Assembly: GCA_947471745.1 (NCBI GenBank) | Contig: CANJKZ010000724.1 | Coordinates: 5,390,001-5,454,000, forward strand | Direction of reading: 5' to 3' | DNA: 64,000 nucleotides | From: Closterium sp. Naga37s-1 | Taxonomy: Eukaryota > Streptophyta > Zygnematophyceae > Desmidiales > Closteriaceae | Shown here: positions 44,901 through 63,015 of the stretch, one piece after another | Numbering within the stretch: position 1 is the stretch's first letter | How the letters are laid out: every line of letters begins with the position of its first letter | Made by a program: the position numbers and the translations under genes | Notes under the pieces: model-generated | What the model saw: the letters and a program-made list of their open reading frames with translations, nothing else | What the model was told of the DNA's origin: nothing | The model's database searches: none

Positions 44901-47383
44901 GAGCCAGCGCGTGCCATGGAATAAAATACTGTGAGGCAAGCGAAGCCCTCGTCACACCCTTTGCATCCCAACCCATCCCATCCCATCCCATCCCATCCCA
45001 TCCCATCCCATCCCATCCCATCCCATCCCATCCCATCCCATCCCATCCCATCCCATCCCATCCCATCCCATGGCACCCACCTCATGGCATCCCATGGCAG
45101 ATGGTTGCCAGGCAACAATCTGAGTTGGACCATCCCCAACTCCTTTTCACGACTCAGCCGTCTCTCCACACTGTGCGCCCACTCTCTCCTCTGCCCACAC
45201 CACGTGTCCCATGAAAATTGAGTCAAGGCTGTGAGAGGTCCCATCCCAAAGGCAGGTGATAGACACAAGGTGCAAGGACTTGAGATGGAGAAATGGATTT
45301 TACTAGTCACCAGGGCGACTGTGCTGGCATAAATGCCAATGGTCGGCAAGGGCTTTGATTGAAGGTCAACGACTGGAAAAGGGGGGAAATGGGGAGGCAG
45401 GGGCACATGGGCGAACGGGCAGCACAGCTCGTTGTGTGTGCGTCAAGTCACGCACGCATGCGGTGTTGAAGCAACAGGGCGATCCACAAACCCCTCTGCC
45501 ACTGGATTCTCAGAACCCTTGGGCGCTTGCTTCCAAGAGTTTCTCTTCCATGCCATGTTACCGCACACCTGGGACAACATGGGACCGCAAGCGCTCCCTG
45601 CCTGGGCTGCCATCACCGTTGTGCTCATCGGCGGGCCACCCTCGATGCATTGCATCCCAGTGCTCCTTGCCCTCCCCCCCACTGCTCCACGCATATCTGC
45701 ACTGCTCAACACTATGCCACACTCCGTATACGTCACTACCACAGTGTACCAATCACACTCCAACTGTACCACTCTGTACCCCTCTCTGCCATGTGACAAT
45801 GCAGGGAACTCAGCGGCAATCGGCTGTCAGGGCCCATTCCCTCGATACTTGGGCGACTCACCAACCTGGACAAGATGTAAGCCAAGACGCAGTGGTATGC
45901 GATGAACCATTTGCAATTTGAAGTTTGCAAGGAAAAGCGAAAAGGTAGAGCGAGCTTGCCTTGCCTTGCATTGCCTTCTCATTGAGACGGTTGTGCTGTC
46001 CGTGGCAGGCTGAGTTGTGCATTGTGCTGCTTCTTGTTCTCACCACTGTTTGCTCCTCATCAGGGAGTAAGGAATGCTGACAAGAATACACCGATAGCCT
46101 TGAATGCAAGCATGATGATTCGCCATCCCATCCCGTCCCACTTGGCAGGAAATTGAGCGGCAACAGATTGGCTGGCATCATCCCTACATCCTTGGGCAGA
46201 CTCAGCCGTCTCACTTTCATGTGCGTGCGCCCACTCTCTCGCCACCTCTCTCTGTCTTGGCATGGCAATTGAAGCGAGAGGGAGAGGCAGCATGAGGGCA
46301 AGTGGAAGTGCTTCTTACAGTGACCACTTGCTTGTAACGACCTCTCGTGCATGCCATGTTACAGCCACACCACTGACCGAAGCATGCTCTGCCTAGAGCA
46401 CCCTAACTGTGCCCTTATCGCTGTGTGTTGCTCCGCCCACGTGCAGGGATCTGTCTTCCAACCGCATTAGAGGGACCATTCCTGCTGCACTCAGCGCGCT
46501 CAGCAGTATTGACAACCTGTCAGTGCACGCTCAACAATGTGCCTCACATTTGCCACTTTCACAGCTCGCCCCACGTCACGTGCCACCACCACGCACATAT
46601 GCCCCTCTGTGCGGTCCACTGCTGTGGAAACTTGGTTGCGTGCATGCATGCTGCATGTGTGTCGCGTCACGCAAATAACAACACCGGTTAGAACACGATG
46701 TGCCTAGGCAGCCATGCTGTGTTTATGCTAATTTGTTTGTCGCCCCACTTGCAGGAGCCTAGCTCGCAACCGCCTGACAGGGACGATACCTGCTGCATTC
46801 AGCGCACTCAGTAGTCTTCAAGTCCTGTGAGTGCACCCTCGCCATCATTGCCTCGCACAATGCCTCGCCCCCCGCCGCACCTCACCTCCCCCACCCGTTT
46901 CTTTCTCTGCAACATTCTTTGTAACCCCCACTAAACAGCCAGCTGTTGTTAATGAGCGTCACACTTCTCCTCCCCCACCCCACGTCCCGCAGCGATCTGA
47001 AATCCAACCAGCTGGTGGGGAGCTTGCCGTCGCTGAAGCTGATGAAGTCAGTGCGGCACATCGATGCCGGGTACAACTTCCTCACAGGCACTGCTGACGC
47101 ATCTCTTGCCAACATCCACCGCCTCTGCACCGCGAGCAACCTGCGCCTCTACCTAGAGTACAACTGCCTCAGCAACACCTCCGTGCTGTGTGGCACGGGG
47201 CAGACGCAGAGGAGCAGCAGCGAGTGCGAGTCCCTCTGTGGGACCAGTCCCGATGTCCCGTACTGCAGCGGCCATGGCGTGTGCTACTGGGTGTTTGAGC
47301 AGACCGGTCTCCAGTGTGCGTGCTATGAAGGGTTCACAGCAGGCACGGCGCCTGCCACATGCATCCCTCAACGCTCCACATGA
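35911..47383 (+). CDS. Secreted leucine-rich-repeat protein with C-terminal EGF-like module
   Basis: Sixteen exons: 35911-36001, 36396-36522, 36712-36774, 37096-37167, 37444-37521, 37846-37917, 38263-38334, 38665-38733, 39004-39075, 44019-44090, 45101-45172, 45805-45876, 46149-46220, 46447-46518, 46755-46826 and 46993-47383. They give 512 aa ending in TGA. Residues 1-23 are a signal peptide (cleavage after PVARA). An N-cap with C47, C56 and C64 precedes the repeats (DCNTFTGLRCD). Exons 3-15 each encode one plant-type LRR of 21-26 residues, and every intron after the first is phase 2. The last exon adds one or two LRRs and a Cys-rich EGF-like module (about 461-506, CSGHGVCYW and CACYEGF). There is no transmembrane segment or kinase, so it is probably apoplastic or wall-associated. 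The ligand is unknown. Exons were deduced by hand; the first two are least certain. Confidence 0.88.
36187..36345. repeat. 20-bp minisatellite in LRR intron 1
   Basis: The unit GGTGGTGGGAATCTCGTTGT is repeated about seven times without change and then degenerates. It lies wholly in the intron between 36001 and 36396. Confidence 0.95.
38939..39000. repeat. (GT)n run abutting the acceptor of LRR intron 8
   Basis: A TG/GT dinucleotide run with one GC interruption runs straight into the CAG acceptor at 39001-39003. It takes the place of an ordinary pyrimidine tract. Confidence 0.9.
39157..43755. repeat. 4.6-kb satellite in LRR intron 9 (12-bp unit passing into an 11-bp unit)
   Basis: From about 39165 to 42790 the unit GCATGCATGGGT is repeated about 300 times (length divided by unit). 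The variants are mostly GGGA for GGGT, a few short GCATGGTGGGA-type units, and a single one-base insertion near 42281. From 42790 to 43220 12-bp and 11-bp units alternate. From about 43220 to 43750 the unit is TGCATGGTGGG (11 bp). Every 12-bp unit contains CATGCATG. Because neither unit contains a stop in any frame, both strands appear open for more than 1500 codons, but this is intronic DNA. Confidence 0.97.
44091..44515. repeat. 16-bp tandem repeat that starts on the 5' splice site of LRR intron 10
   Basis: The unit GTAAGAGTGGGATTCT begins at the first intron base (44091) and repeats 19 times in perfect 16-bp register to 44394. It is followed by about seven GTACGAGTGGGACTCT units. Each GTAAGAG unit reproduces the CT|GTAAGA context of the authentic donor. 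Confidence 0.95.
44720..44770. repeat. (GGGCAGT)n in LRR intron 10
   Basis: About six units of the heptamer GGGCAGT. Confidence 0.85.
44969..45070. repeat. (ATCCC)n in LRR intron 10
   Basis: About twenty units of the pentamer CCCAT close to the acceptor at 45100. Confidence 0.95.
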
Positions 47384-48142
47384 GCAGGGGCAGGGCAGGG
47401 AAAAGTGCTTGAAGCGGACCGGGCTGGGGACTTGTGGGGTCAAGACGGGCCAGCTCCGGGCCGGCCTGCTGGTCCACGTGCAGCTAGACCCTTGGCCCAG
47501 GCCTCTGTGGTTGGGCCCCAAAATTTGAATGTGTACTTGTACCATATTAGCCCGGATACTTACCGTAATGGGGGTAAAATAATGGGACGCGATTCAACTG
47601 ATGCATCCTCTAAAGCATGGGCTGGGCAGTATTCCAATGTTCTGTGCTGGTTATTGTTGTTTTTTTTTTTTTTGTATAATTTGGCGCAGCGAACATCATT
47701 ACAAAATTGTAATTGTGAAAGCTTTCTTAGTCTATCTTGCAAAAGGTAGTTTGCATGCTTCGGGTTCGGATGGGTACCGTAAATGCAGTGTGCTTCATGG
47801 GTTGGGGAAAACAAAACTAGAAGTCTATGCCATTGGTATGCTGTGGGGTGTAGTCGCATGCCGTGTGCACCAGTGGTGTGTCTTTGTCGGATATGAGGGT
47901 GTAGTTGCAATCCATTCACGGTACAAGCAGCAAGGGCTCAGGTGAGGCAGCATCCATTCATCCGAACCACCACAACCACAGCGGCCGCTATCACCGCCCT
48001 AAGCACGACCGCCATCACGTCGGCCACCGCGTGGCGTCGTCTCAGCCGCATCCTTCCGGGCCTCGCGCCTCGGTTGGGTGGGGCCGCTCTCGCTCCGTTT
48101 CCTCCACACGGCGCGCGTTCCATAGCAGCCACTCGTCTCGCC
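47384..48142. other. Spacer between the LRR and thioredoxin reductase genes
   Basis: It holds the LRR 3' UTR and the reductase promoter. A T-run of about 15 lies near 47660. From 47897 the frame of the reductase is open without an ATG and is rich in Arg, Ser, Thr and Ala. No other gene is seen. Confidence 0.5.
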
Positions 48143-55863
<7,721 letters not shown>

Positions 55864-56147
55864 GCGCCCGCTGCTTTCTTCCCCACTCCTCCTCCCCCCC
55901 CTCGCGCCCTCTCTTGCCTAGCACTGCTGCACGCCGTGCACACACATGAGCTGTCATGCGTGGTGTGCACGTGCAGGCAGGGAGTGGAATAGAACGAGAG
56001 AGAGAGAGAGAGAGGGGTTGTAACGGAGGTGTGGTGGAAGATGCAGCGGGTGTGCAGCACACGCGTGGGCTGCTGATCCCACCTGGTAGACACCCACTGT
56101 GACAAGGGTGTTGGTCTACCAGGGGGTGGCGCAGCAGGGGGTTGAGC

Positions 56148-56218
56148 GCAGAGGGCGATATGACGGCGGTCTGCTCAAGGCCCGTGGGCCCGGAGCCTGC
56201 CCGACCCCGCCTTGCTGC
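56148..56218 (+). promoter_or_regulatory. Candidate form-2 SECIS element in the 3' UTR
   Basis: It lies about 290 nt after the UGA. Helix I pairs 56148-56157 (GCAGAGGGCG) with 56208-56218 (CGCCTTGCTGC), leaving one bulged G. The quartet is ATGA (56160-56163) facing GA (56203-56204). Helix II pairs 56165-56174 with 56192-56201 in 8 of 10 positions, one of them G-U. Unpaired AA lies at 56177-56178, 13 nt after ATGA. A four-pair mini-stem, GGCC/GGCC (56179-56182 with 56187-56190), closes a CGTG loop. All the consensus parts of a form-2 eukaryotic SECIS are present at ordinary spacings. It was paired by hand, not folded by program. Confidence 0.85.
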
Positions 56219-57035
56219 CACGGCATGCACAGACACACACAGGCACGGCACATGGTGAGCCCGGCTTCAAGGGCGCGTTGCTCACAGTTGCGCCACACAC
56301 CCGTGCCTTGCTGCTTGCACCCATGCACGTCAAGAGGGCCTTCTTGCGCCACACAGCTGTTGGAGAAAGGCACCGCACTGCACCGCACGGTTCACATGGG
56401 TGCTGCAGGTGCTGCCTGCCTTCTCTCCAGCATGTGCCCCCCACCACCTTTGTGCTTGCTGTTAGGTTTAGGGTAACTTGCGTTGCTGTGTGCTCAAGCA
56501 GGAACAGCTGTTTAACAAGTTGCATGATAGACTACAGCAGTTATCATTGTACAGCCTGTCATTTCCATTTGGGTTCAGTTGCGTGTGTCCCAGCCAGCCA
56601 TGTACTGGTAGTTTGATTTGAACATTTGGATGACGGCCAAGTACACTGCCTGGCGCCCATGGTACATTGCCAATTTGAACCCCGTAAAGGAACAGCAGTG
56701 GAAGAACCAGCCTTTGGACAAGGGTGTCAGGCACACTTGTGGTCCACAGTCCAACCAATGTGGTTGGCCAAGTGGCCCTTTACTAATCCAGGTCGTGACT
56801 CACTTCACTCTGCTAAGCCGTGCTGTCATACCGATACTGGTTCCTGCCACCTCGAAGGTGTTGCAATTAAAGTTGGTGCAACATCATACGCACACCTGAT
56901 CTCCACCCCACACCACAACCACCAGCACAACTTCAACACCCTGCTGCTGCCACCAGCACATACATCGCGCCGTTGCTCCTCCCACCCACCACCACCCCTC
57001 CCATCCCCCACCTACAAGCACCCCAACCCCTGCGC
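56219..57035. other. Convergent intergenic spacer
   Basis: It contains the rest of the reductase 3' UTR and the 3' flank of the minus-strand membrane-protein gene. No further gene or RNA structure is recognised. Confidence 0.5.
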
Positions 57036-59922
57036 TCACTCCTGCCCTTGCGATTCACTGGTGGCTCTCAGCCGTGGCAGCGCACAGAGGAACGCAGCGA
57101 GCCCAAACAGCGGCACAAACCGCACCCACTGCAGCAGCGCCAGCAGCGCATCATAATCCCGAGACGTCGTTCCCCCCTCATCCCCACGTGCTGCCTCTGC
57201 TGGCCGTGAGCGGCGCAGGGCGGAGAGGCAATCCGCAATGAGCCAGGGCTGGAAGAGCGAGTAGAGCAGCACGTCCCATGCGAACGCGTACGCCAGGCGG
57301 TTGCTGCCCAGGTAGTCTGCGAGGAAGGCTGCGCGTACTGTGAGGTCTGGAGGGGCGAAATCGGGGCGGGCGAGGGCCGCCCAGAAGAGCGATGCGAGGG
57401 CGACGGTGGAGGAGACGAGGGCGATGGGCAGCGGTGCAGAGGAGAGGAAGGTGGCGATCGCGGCAGGACGCAGGGGCGTGGCGGAGTGGGGCGGGGGTGG
57501 TGGGCGCAGGCGCAGGGCCATGATGGGGATGAGGAACACTGGGGGGGGGGGAGGGGGTTTGGGAAGGGGGGTGGTGCAGGTAGGGTTGGGGGGAGAGGAG
57601 TGAGGAGGGGGGCGCATGGGAAAGAGGTGAGGAGAAGAATGGAATGAGGGATGCATGAGGAAAGGAAATGCCTAGAAGCGAGGTGCTGGATTCCTCTCGT
57701 CCCCTCCCTCTCCCTTCCCCCTTCCCCCACCACCTGGTGTTTCCTGCCCTCATCCCCCTCCACCCAGCACCTGGCGCACGTGCCCCTGCAGCGCACCGTT
57801 AGTGAGGAACATCTGGCCCAGCCAGAGCGCGGGCAGGTTGGCGCCCACGCGGGTGCGCCTGGGGTCGGCGAGCAGCAGCGGACCGAAGAGCAGGCTCCAG
57901 GCGTTGACCACGTTGAACAGCGCCTCCGCCACCTGGTGCCCGCTCCCCGCGAGGGGGAAGGGTCATGGGTGCACGCGCTTAGAGGCAATCCGGTGCAGCG
58001 AGGCCGGCCGACGGGCCAAGAGGTGCTCGTGGGGATGAGAGCAGGGTGGAGTGGGCGGATATGTTGGGCAGTGCGGGTAGACGATGTGCGCACAATGGCA
58101 TAAAAGGAAAGGGCCGTGGAGATTGTGGTGTGGTGCCACTGGTTGCATGTGGTGGATGCAGGGGCAACAGATTGGAAGGCACGGCGTGGAAGCAGACAGA
58201 GAAAGAGAACGCCAGGAGAAAGAGGGAGGGAGTATAAAACGGAACAGAGAGAGTTAGGGCGAAGGTTGGGGAAGAGAGAAAAAGAGAGGGGGGCAGTGAG
58301 GGTGATGAGCGAGAGGAAGGACGGGTGGGCTTGGGTAGAGAGAAGTGGGACTGACAGGGTGCAGTTGCGGTGCCTCCAGCACATGAATGCCCGCTGCAGG
58401 AAAATCAGGCATGAAAGTTGGGGTTGCAGGGAGAGAGGAAGAGACGGAGAAAAATATGGGAGAGAGAGAAACGAGTGGCAAACGTAAGGGGTGATTGGCA
58501 AATGCTGTTGTGCTGGAGGTAAGGCCAAGAGACGAAGCACCACCAACAACGCAATGCCCACTGCACCCACCACAGCTCACCGGCGTTGAGGGCTCACCGG
58601 CGTTGAGGGCGGGCAGGATGTAGAAGAAGTTGAGCGAGAGGTCCCTCACCTCCTGCACCGTGCCCTCACTTATCCTCCACGCCGGGTCGCCCTGCCATGC
58701 CGCACATCCACTCCACGCAGCCAGAGGGGAAAAGAGGGGCGCGAGAGGGGAGAAGAGGAGCGGTTCATTGATGCATGGCGCGGAGGGAGTGCGAGGGTGA
58801 GAGACGTGAGCAAGGGAGACGATGGGGTGAGGGAGCAGCATGTGGCGGTGCTGGGTGTTGTGGCACGAGGGTACACTAGTTGTAGGAATGGGCAGAAGAG
58901 AAGGGCTCACAGGAGCGAATGGCAGCACGAAGAGCCACAGCATGTACAGGCCAAAGCCAGCCCACACGACCTTCGCCAGCACCGCATCCAACCCATCGTT
59001 ATCCTGCCCCGCTCCCGCACCCCCATCTCCAGCCCCACCCCCCCTTGCCTTCACCACCACCCCTTCTCGCCTCCCTCCCCCAACACGAGCCCCTTCCTTC
59101 TCCCCCTCCGCCTGCTGTGCCCCCCACGGACGCTCTTCCCCTGGCTGCGCCCCTCCGCTCCCCCTTGGCCCTGAGGCGCGGCATTCCCCCAGGGCGGGGC
59201 GCACAGGAAGACGTGGGCGGGAGGCGCAGAGTGAGGTGCGGAGAGGGCGAGAGGAAAGAGACGGAAGGCTGGAGGTTGATTGGGCGGGAAGAATGGGGAA
59301 AGCGGGAAGAATGGGGAAAGCGGGAAGAATGGGGAAAGCGGGAAGAATGGGGAAAGCGGGAAGAACGGGAAAGCGGGAAGAATGGGGAAAGCGGGAAGAA
59401 TGGGGGAAAGCGGGAAGAATGGGGAAAGCGGGAAGAATGGGGAAAGCGGGAAGAATGGGGGAAAGCGGGAAGAATGGGGGAAAGCGGGAAGGAGGAGGGG
59501 TAAGGGATTATGAGAGCGGTGGAGAGGGAGCGGGCGGTGGGTGGGTGGGCCGTGAGAGCGAGGCGAGCGGATGACCCGACGAGGGGCGGAGAAGAACGGA
59601 AGATGCGGGAGGAGAGGGAAGGGGCGCTGCGGGGAAGGTGGTGGAGGGGGGAGAGGGGGGCTGCGGAACGGTGGGAGAACGAGGTTCAGCGAGAGGGAGA
59701 GAATGAGCGGCGGCGGCGCGTGCAGTGGCGGAGTGAGGCCTTGCCACTGCACGCTCACCACTGCTGCACTGCCATTCACGCCCTGCTCGCGCGCATGCCA
59801 ACTCACCCGCTACTTCTGCCGCGGCCCGCCGCATCCAACGCTGCTCGCCGCTGCAGCGGCGCGAGATGCAAGGAGGGAGGCGGCGGGGCGTTGTTGAGAG
59901 CGATGGCGCGCGACACCTCCAT
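57036..59922 (-). CDS. Multi-pass membrane protein of unknown function, probably plastid-targeted
   Basis: Five exons are proposed: 59922-59807, an exon 2 starting between about 59282 and 59205 and ending at 58911, 58691-58581, 57932-57797 and 57538-57036 (TGA). Phases agree from exon 2 onward. Exon 1 (MEVSRAIALNNAPPPPSLHL...) is rich in Ala and Arg and resembles a transit peptide. Hydrophobic segments follow: VVWAGFGLYMLWLFVLPF, LNFFYILPAL, ALFNVVNAWSLLFGPLLLA, MFLTNVFLIPIMAL (spanning an intron), ALVSSTVALASLFWAAL, AWDVLLYSLFQPWLIAD and WVRFVPLFGLAAFLCAL. That suggests six or seven membrane spans. The pattern reminds me of uncharacterised plant/cyanobacterial plastid membrane proteins, but I cannot name the family. 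Intron 1 holds an 18-bp minisatellite, and the exon 3 donor is duplicated 17 bp apart. The acceptor of exon 2 is unresolved. Confidence 0.75.
59283..59492. repeat. 18-bp minisatellite in intron 1 of the membrane-protein gene
   Basis: The unit GGGGAAAGCGGGAAGAAT is repeated about eleven times with one-base length variants. Confidence 0.95.
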
Positions 59923-61046
59923 GGCAGTTGCTCATGCGGTGATACGCCGTTCCGTACTGCCCAAGAACGAAGCGCGCTTCTCGCTAGGTTCGTTCGGTGT
60001 TGGGAACCGAGTGGCAGGTCAGTGAAGGTTCAGATTGAACGTCGCGCAACAATGCGGTTACCAGGTCGTATTGGCCGACGACAAACTGCGTGATTGTCAT
60101 TGGTCAGCACCATCTTTTGAGTCAACCGTTTACGCGAACATTGGAGGTTGTTATGAATGAACTTGCTGAGTGCGCAGTAAAACGAATATCGAGAATAATT
60201 GAGTACTGAATGACGATACTATGGAAGTGACGAGGCCTAAGTAGGGGACCCTAGCTAGGCAGGGAGGTTGGGCGAGGATGGCTCGGTGATGGTTGCGATT
60301 GGTGCGGAGGCGACTCGGGAGTGGTTCGGTGCGACGAAATAGAAAGGACAGGTTCGTCGCGTGACCCTCGGGATTTCCTCGCTAAAGAGTGCCTCAGTAA
60401 GGATTCTGTAATTCCTTACACTCTCCCACCTTCTAAATAAGGCAGCCCTGTACTGAAAACGGACCCCACACTAGCAAGGATACCTTGGATCTCCCCTTCA
60501 GCTGAATCCGACGGCCGAAATGCCTTTGACAATATTTTTGAAAAGGTTGGAATGTAGGCCGTCGATGTAGTCAGATTTCGATCTGATGGCTGCGGATGAA
60601 CTGGCCCAAAATGAAGTAGAAGTTGGAATGGGGGCCGTAGATCAAGCGGATGTGGATCTGACGGTCGAAGGCTGACGCGATTTTGGAGGGAAGCTGCTGA
60701 CGCGAAATTCAATCGCGAAGGTCAGGAGCCGTACATTTCGATGAAGGAATCGCGGTCGTCCGTCGTGCTGCTGCAACCTGACAAAGTCGGAAATGTGCCG
60801 AGTAAACGCCAAGGAAAGAACAGTGCAGCGCACTTTCTCCCCCGCTCCAAGAAAACAGTCCGTAAGGGCGGGTCCGAAGTGAGGTCGACATCCGTTGACA
60901 TCCGATGTCGGTAAATCTTGACGGTTGGAACTTTCGATCCGAGGGTTGAAATTTACCGACATCCATCGACATCCATTCGACGCTTCACTTCGGACACGCT
61001 CTGAACTTGTCACAGCTACACCGAGATGAAAACGAACAGAAATCCA
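59923..61046. promoter_or_regulatory. Upstream flank of the membrane-protein gene and spacer
   Basis: No gene is supported. The first few hundred bases should contain the promoter. Bases 60880-60990 contain three close copies of CGACATCC/ACATCCGATGTC-like sequence (for example GACATCCGTTGACATCCGATG), giving a short internal inverted and direct repeat. Confidence 0.4.
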
Positions 61047-61674
61047 GGGCCCTGATCTGTGTCCCTAACTCAGAGTTAGCTAACTCTGAGTTACCGAGCC
61101 GTGTAGGCTCGGATGAGTACACCGACAAGGCATCATTACGCTCGTGTGAATGTTGAGTAGTAACTCACGTGGGTGATCTGTGGTCCCTCGTAACTCCGAG
61201 TTAAGGAAGTTGCGTGGAGGTTCTCGAGAGCTCTATCGTAAAGTGTTTCAGGATGCGCCCTAACAACCCCGATCGCATAAAACAAAACATTTACGGCAGG
61301 ATGGCAAAAAAATAAAAATAAGATTGGTGGGAGTTAGTTGGGCGGGGTGAATGTGTCAGAAATTTTACCAAATTGATGTTATACTAGGTTTACCCTGCTC
61401 GAATCGCGCTCTGAGTAGTGTATTGAGTTTCACCCCAAAAGCCAAGTAAGCGAGAGCACTAACTCTGAGTTAGTTTGCCCGTGAAAGAAGATTCCCCGCA
61501 AGCTTCCTACGGAGCGTACCCTGATTTGTTACTTTGCGTAGACGTGGCCCTTATTTGCTAACTCAGAGTTAGCTGGCACGGTGTGATTGTAACGTACACA
61601 CGTGTGAGGTTTGAGTTAATGAAACCCCCTCGAAACCAGTTAACTCTGAGTTAAGGGGCCACAGATCAGGGCCC
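61047..61674. mobile_element. Candidate MITE-like inverted-repeat element
   Basis: The left end reads GGGCCCTGATCTGTG, then CCCTAACTCAGAGTTA. The right end read on the other strand is GGGCCCTGATCTGTG, then CCCCTTAACTCAGAGTTA. The termini are therefore inverted repeats of roughly 30 bp. The palindrome TAACTCTGAGTTA recurs internally near 61077, 61190 (variant TAACTCCGAGTTA), 61462, 61558 and 61640, two of these preceded by partial terminal-like sequence. No coding sequence exceeds background. The target-site duplication is unclear, so the superfamily is not assigned. Confidence 0.68.
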
Positions 61675-62413
61675 AGGTGTTAAACAGCAGTATACATTTG
61701 GCAGCACTGTTGTTTCTGTACAGTATTCCAGGCGAGTGTGTTGGCGAAAGAAGCAGGGTTAGGTTGGTTGTCAGTCACAAAATGGGAAAGCCCTCCCGTC
61801 ACCAAACTCACCTTCCGCATCACACACTACAGAGAATGACCTAATAGTTTAGGTACAAACAACCTAGGCACGGGCCGGAGGGTGCTAGACCAGCAGCGCG
61901 ACCACATACGTAGACGCGGGTGAGTATTTAGCCATGTGCAGAACAGGCGACGCTTGCGAGCGTCACTGGCGCCAGCTATGGTGGCACTCCGTGTGCGTCG
62001 TGCGTGTCAGCTATGCTGGCATTCCGCGCGCGTCACAGGCGCCAGCTATGCTTGCATTCCGCGAGCTGGACTTGCGCCAGCTACGCTGCCATTCCGCGCG
62101 CGGCGCTTGCGCGCTCTAGGCTGGCATTCCGCGCGCGCTAGCATAGCGCGCTCAGCAGAGCTGCGCGCGCCAGCAAAACGCGCGCAGCAAAGCGGCACGC
62201 TCCTGCATAGCGCGCGCGCCAGCACAGCGAGCGCATGTGACGCTTAGATGCGCCAGCATACAGCACTCGGTTGCACGCACGCGCGCTCCAGCGAAATGCT
62301 ATCCAAAAGAGCGCGCCTGCCAGCCATCCTACTGCAGCCACCAGTAACGCGCTGCTCGCCTCACGGATTTCTCCAATACACGAAATTCGTAAGGCCTCCA
62401 CACGCTTGAACTC
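61675..62413. other. Spacer with a degenerate GC-rich tandem repeat
   Basis: Bases 61960-62150 carry about five diverged units of roughly 35-45 bp around GCCAGCTATGCTGGCATTCCGCGCGCG, followed by GCGCGC-rich DNA to 62290. No gene is recognised. Confidence 0.5.
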
Positions 62414-63015
62414 ATACCCCCCCTGCATCCCCACCTTTCCCCCCCTGCATCCCCACCTTTCCCCCCCTGCATCCCCACCTTTCCCCCCCTGCATCCCCAC
62501 CTTCCCCCCCCTGCATCCCCACCGTTCCCCCCCTGCATCACCACCTTTCCCCCCCTGCATCCCCACCTTCCCCCCCCTGCATCCCCACCTTTCCCCCCCT
62601 GCATCCCCACCTTCCCCCCCCCTCCCCCACTTTTCCCCCCCTGCATCCCCACCTTTCCCCCCCTGCATCCCCACCTTTCCCCCCCTGCATCCCCACCTTT
62701 CCCCCCCTTGCTTTCTCTCCTTTCCCCCCCTTGCTTCCCCTCCTTTCCTCCCCTCCTTCCCCCCGTTTCCCCCACTGCTTCCCCTCCTTTCCCCAACTTC
62801 TCTGCCTCGCCTTTCCCCCCCGTGCTTCCCCTGCTTTCCCCCGCTGAATCCCCTCCTTTCCTCCCCTCCTTCCCCCGGTTTCCCCCACTTCTTCCCCTCC
62901 TTTCCCCCACTGCTTCCCCTCCTTTCCCCCCCTTTGCTTCCTCTCCTTTCCCCCCCTTGCTTCCCCTCCTTTCCGCGACTGCATCCCCTCCTTTCGCTCC
63001 CTTCCCTTGCTTACC
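62414..63015. repeat. C-rich minisatellite (about 22-bp unit) decaying to a pyrimidine tract
   Basis: The unit CCCCCCCTGCATCCCCACCTTT is repeated about a dozen times to 62700. It is followed by a diverged CCCCTCCTTTCCCCC-type pyrimidine tract. The minus strand is rich in runs of seven Gs at regular spacing. Confidence 0.93.

Noticed and set aside
55940..56010. Alternative SECIS starting at ATGA near 55945
   Set aside because: It has no unpaired AA at the required distance and no good helix. The element at 56148-56218 satisfies all parts.
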